From Gemmatimonadota bacterium (GTDB lineage: Bacteria; Gemmatimonadota; Gemmatimonadetes; Longimicrobiales; Gaopeijiaceae): DNA of 7,671 nucleotides. How positions within the stretch are numbered: position 1 is the stretch's first letter; each line of letters opens with the position of its first letter. This document shows positions 6,688 to 7,671 of this stretch, one piece after another. Both the position numbers and the translations under genes were made by a program. Below the pieces are notes generated by a model, which saw nothing but the letters and a program-made list of their open reading frames with translations, ran no database searches and was not told the DNA's origin. Where the stretch lies: the NCBI GenBank assembly GCA_024638395.1, contig JAHEKK010000139.1:1-7671 (forward strand), read 5' to 3'.

Positions 6688-7671
6688 ATGCTCGTCGACT
6701 TCACCTCTGGGATGCACTACATCCTGGCCCTGGCGCCCGAGGTCGTGCTTTCGGTGGCGGGCATGGTCGTGCTCATCGCCGGCGTTTCCAAGCGCCAACA
6801 GACGGGCGTGGGGGAGGGAGCCGAACTGGGGTGGCTGGCCCTGGGGGGCATCCTGCTGGCGGCGCTCGCCAACGGCTGGCTCTACTTCGGTGTGGTCGAG
6901 GCTTCCCAGGCCCAGATGATCGCGGTGGACCGTTTCCGGTTGTTCGCCAACTGGATCCTACTTCTGGGTGCGGCGTTCTCGGTCGTGGTCTCTCTTTCGT
7001 ACGTGGACCGTCAGCGGCTTCAGGCAGGTGAGTACTACTCGCTGATCCTGTTCGCCGTGGTGGGCATGATGTTCATGGCATCGGCTCGGGATCTCATGCT
7101 GATCTTCATCGGCCTCGAACTCATGTCCGTCGGCATCTATGCACTGGCAGGGTTCAACCGACGCGATCGGAGATCGGCGGAGGCGGGCCTCAAATACTTC
7201 CTCCTCGGGGCCTTTGCCAGTGGATTCATGTTGTTCGGCATCGCGCTGGCGTACGGAGCGACGGGCTCCACCAACATCCGGATCATCGCGGAAGCCATCG
7301 AGTCCGGAGCGGTGCAGGACGCACTCCTCACGCCCGGGATCGCGCTCCTCGCCATAGGATTCGCGTTCAAGGTGTCCGCCGTGCCCTTCCATATGTGGAC
7401 ACCAGACGTCTACGAGGGGGCGCCTTCACCCGTGAGCGGCTTCATGGCCGCTTCGGTAAAGGCGGCCGCTTTCGTGGCCTTTCTCCGGGTCTTCCTCGTC
7501 GGTCTGGCCGGCGCTTATGAGACGTGGTGGAGCATCCTGTGGTGGATCGCCGCCCTCACCATGGTCGTCGCCAACCTGATCGCCCTGGCCCAATCCAACG
7601 TCAAGCGGATGCTGGCCTACTCCTCCATAGCCCATGGGGGTTATCTGCTGGTCGCCCTGGTGGCGGCCAAC
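6688..7671 (+). CDS. nuoN: NADH-quinone oxidoreductase subunit N (3' partial)
   Basis: The first 328 codons of NuoN (ND2 family; E. coli 485 aa) are present; the frame is still open at the window edge. NuoN is the antiporter-like pump subunit nearest NuoK. The signature residues are present: Glu144 in IGLELMSVGIYAL (E. coli Glu133), Lys169 in LKYFLLGAFASG (Lys158), Lys228 and His235 in FKVSAVPFHMWTPDVYEG (Lys217/His224), Lys258 in ASVKAAAFVAF (Lys247), Lys306 in SNVKRMLAYSSIAH (Lys295) and His316 (His305). The TPDVYEGAP sequence is characteristic of NuoN and separates it from NuoM, which has LPDAHVEAP at the same place. About nine hydrophobic helices are visible before the cut. The missing part should hold the last helices and the conserved Lys equivalent to E. 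coli Lys395. The start ATG at 6688 follows GGAGGG and lies 4 bases after the nuoM stop. No frameshift or early stop is seen. Confidence 0.97.
   Translation, partial: MLVDFTSGMHYILALAPEVVLSVAGMVVLIAGVSKRQQTGVGEGAELGWLALGGILLAALANGWLYFGVVEASQAQMIAVDRFRLFANWILLLGAAFSVVVSLSYVDRQRLQAGEYYSLILFAVVGMMFMASARDLMLIFIGLELMSVGIYALAGFNRRDRRSAEAGLKYFLLGAFASGFMLFGIALAYGATGSTNIRIIAEAIESGAVQDALLTPGIALLAIGFAFKVSAVPFHMWTPDVYEGAPSPVSGFMAASVKAAAFVAFLRVFLVGLAGAYETWWSILWWIAALTMVVANLIALAQSNVKRMLAYSSIAHGGYLLVALVAAN

Noticed and set aside
3780..6704. A 974-codon open frame on the minus strand running opposite most of nuoL and all of nuoM
   Set aside because: Its codons lie exactly opposite the + strand codons, so it stays open as long as nuoL and nuoM avoid TTA, CTA and TCA, which are rare in high-GC genes. 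It ends exactly where nuoL uses CTA for Leu283 (3780-3782). The product is highly charged and low in complexity (Glu, His, Arg, Gly, Asp) and shows no known domain. The + strand reading has strong family motifs.
2934..7671. A cation/proton antiporter (Mrp-type) or formate hydrogenlyase membrane module instead of complex I
   Set aside because: The NuoL/M/N trio with NuoH, I, J, K and the NuoG tail in canonical nuo order, the NuoL lateral helix and the NuoN TPDVYEGAP motif point to NDH-1. No hydrogenase large-subunit or Mrp subunit genes are present.
1..7671. Promoters, terminators, tRNAs, insertion sequences, CRISPR repeats
   Set aside because: The gaps between genes are at most 15 bases. I saw no hairpin followed by a T-run, no tRNA-like cloverleaf, no repeated units and no transposase-like reading frame.

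Overview
The window is a stretch of high-GC bacterial DNA that is almost entirely protein-coding on the + strand. It carries the distal part of a proton-pumping NADH:quinone oxidoreductase (respiratory complex I, NDH-1) operon in the canonical order nuoG (3' end only) - nuoH - nuoI - nuoJ - nuoK - nuoL - nuoM - nuoN (5' two-thirds only). Both end genes are cut by the window edge, not by mutation. I see no RNA gene, mobile element, CRISPR array, dispersed repeat, internal promoter or terminator.

Layout: 1-311 is the C-terminal 102 codons of NuoG, the large iron-sulfur/molybdopterin-fold subunit of the peripheral arm. 308-1594 is NuoH, the membrane subunit that helps form the quinone cavity. 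1606-2106 is NuoI, the two-cluster ferredoxin-like subunit that passes electrons to terminal cluster N2. 2103-2636 and 2636-2929 are the small membrane subunits NuoJ and NuoK. 2934-5087, 5103-6683 and 6688-7671 are the three antiporter-like pump subunits NuoL, NuoM and NuoN. The longest non-coding gap is 15 bases, so no gene-free stretch needs comment. Junctions are overlapping or nearly so (ATGA at nuoG/H and nuoI/J, TGATG at nuoJ/K, gaps of 4-15 bases elsewhere). This fits one polycistronic mRNA with translational coupling; the promoter would lie upstream of the window.

Function: electrons from NADH enter through NuoE/F/G (genes presumably upstream), pass through NuoI to quinone at the NuoH interface, and drive conformational and electrostatic changes along NuoH-J-K-N-M-L that pump protons. 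Every key charged residue I could place by comparison with remembered E. coli subunits is present: the TM5 Glu and paired Lys of L, M and N, the two NuoK Glu, the NuoH acidic loop and the eight NuoI cluster cysteines. The operon therefore looks intact and functional.

Organism: the sequence suggests an aerobic or facultatively respiring high-GC bacterium. The long NuoL (717 aa), the long NuoH with a likely ninth helix and the NuoI sequence style differ from E. coli. They remind me of Gemmatimonadota, Acidobacteriota or deltaproteobacterial-type operons, but this is a low-confidence impression. I found no undescribed system here. The findings are modest lineage-specific extensions and translation-start oddities in an otherwise ordinary housekeeping operon.
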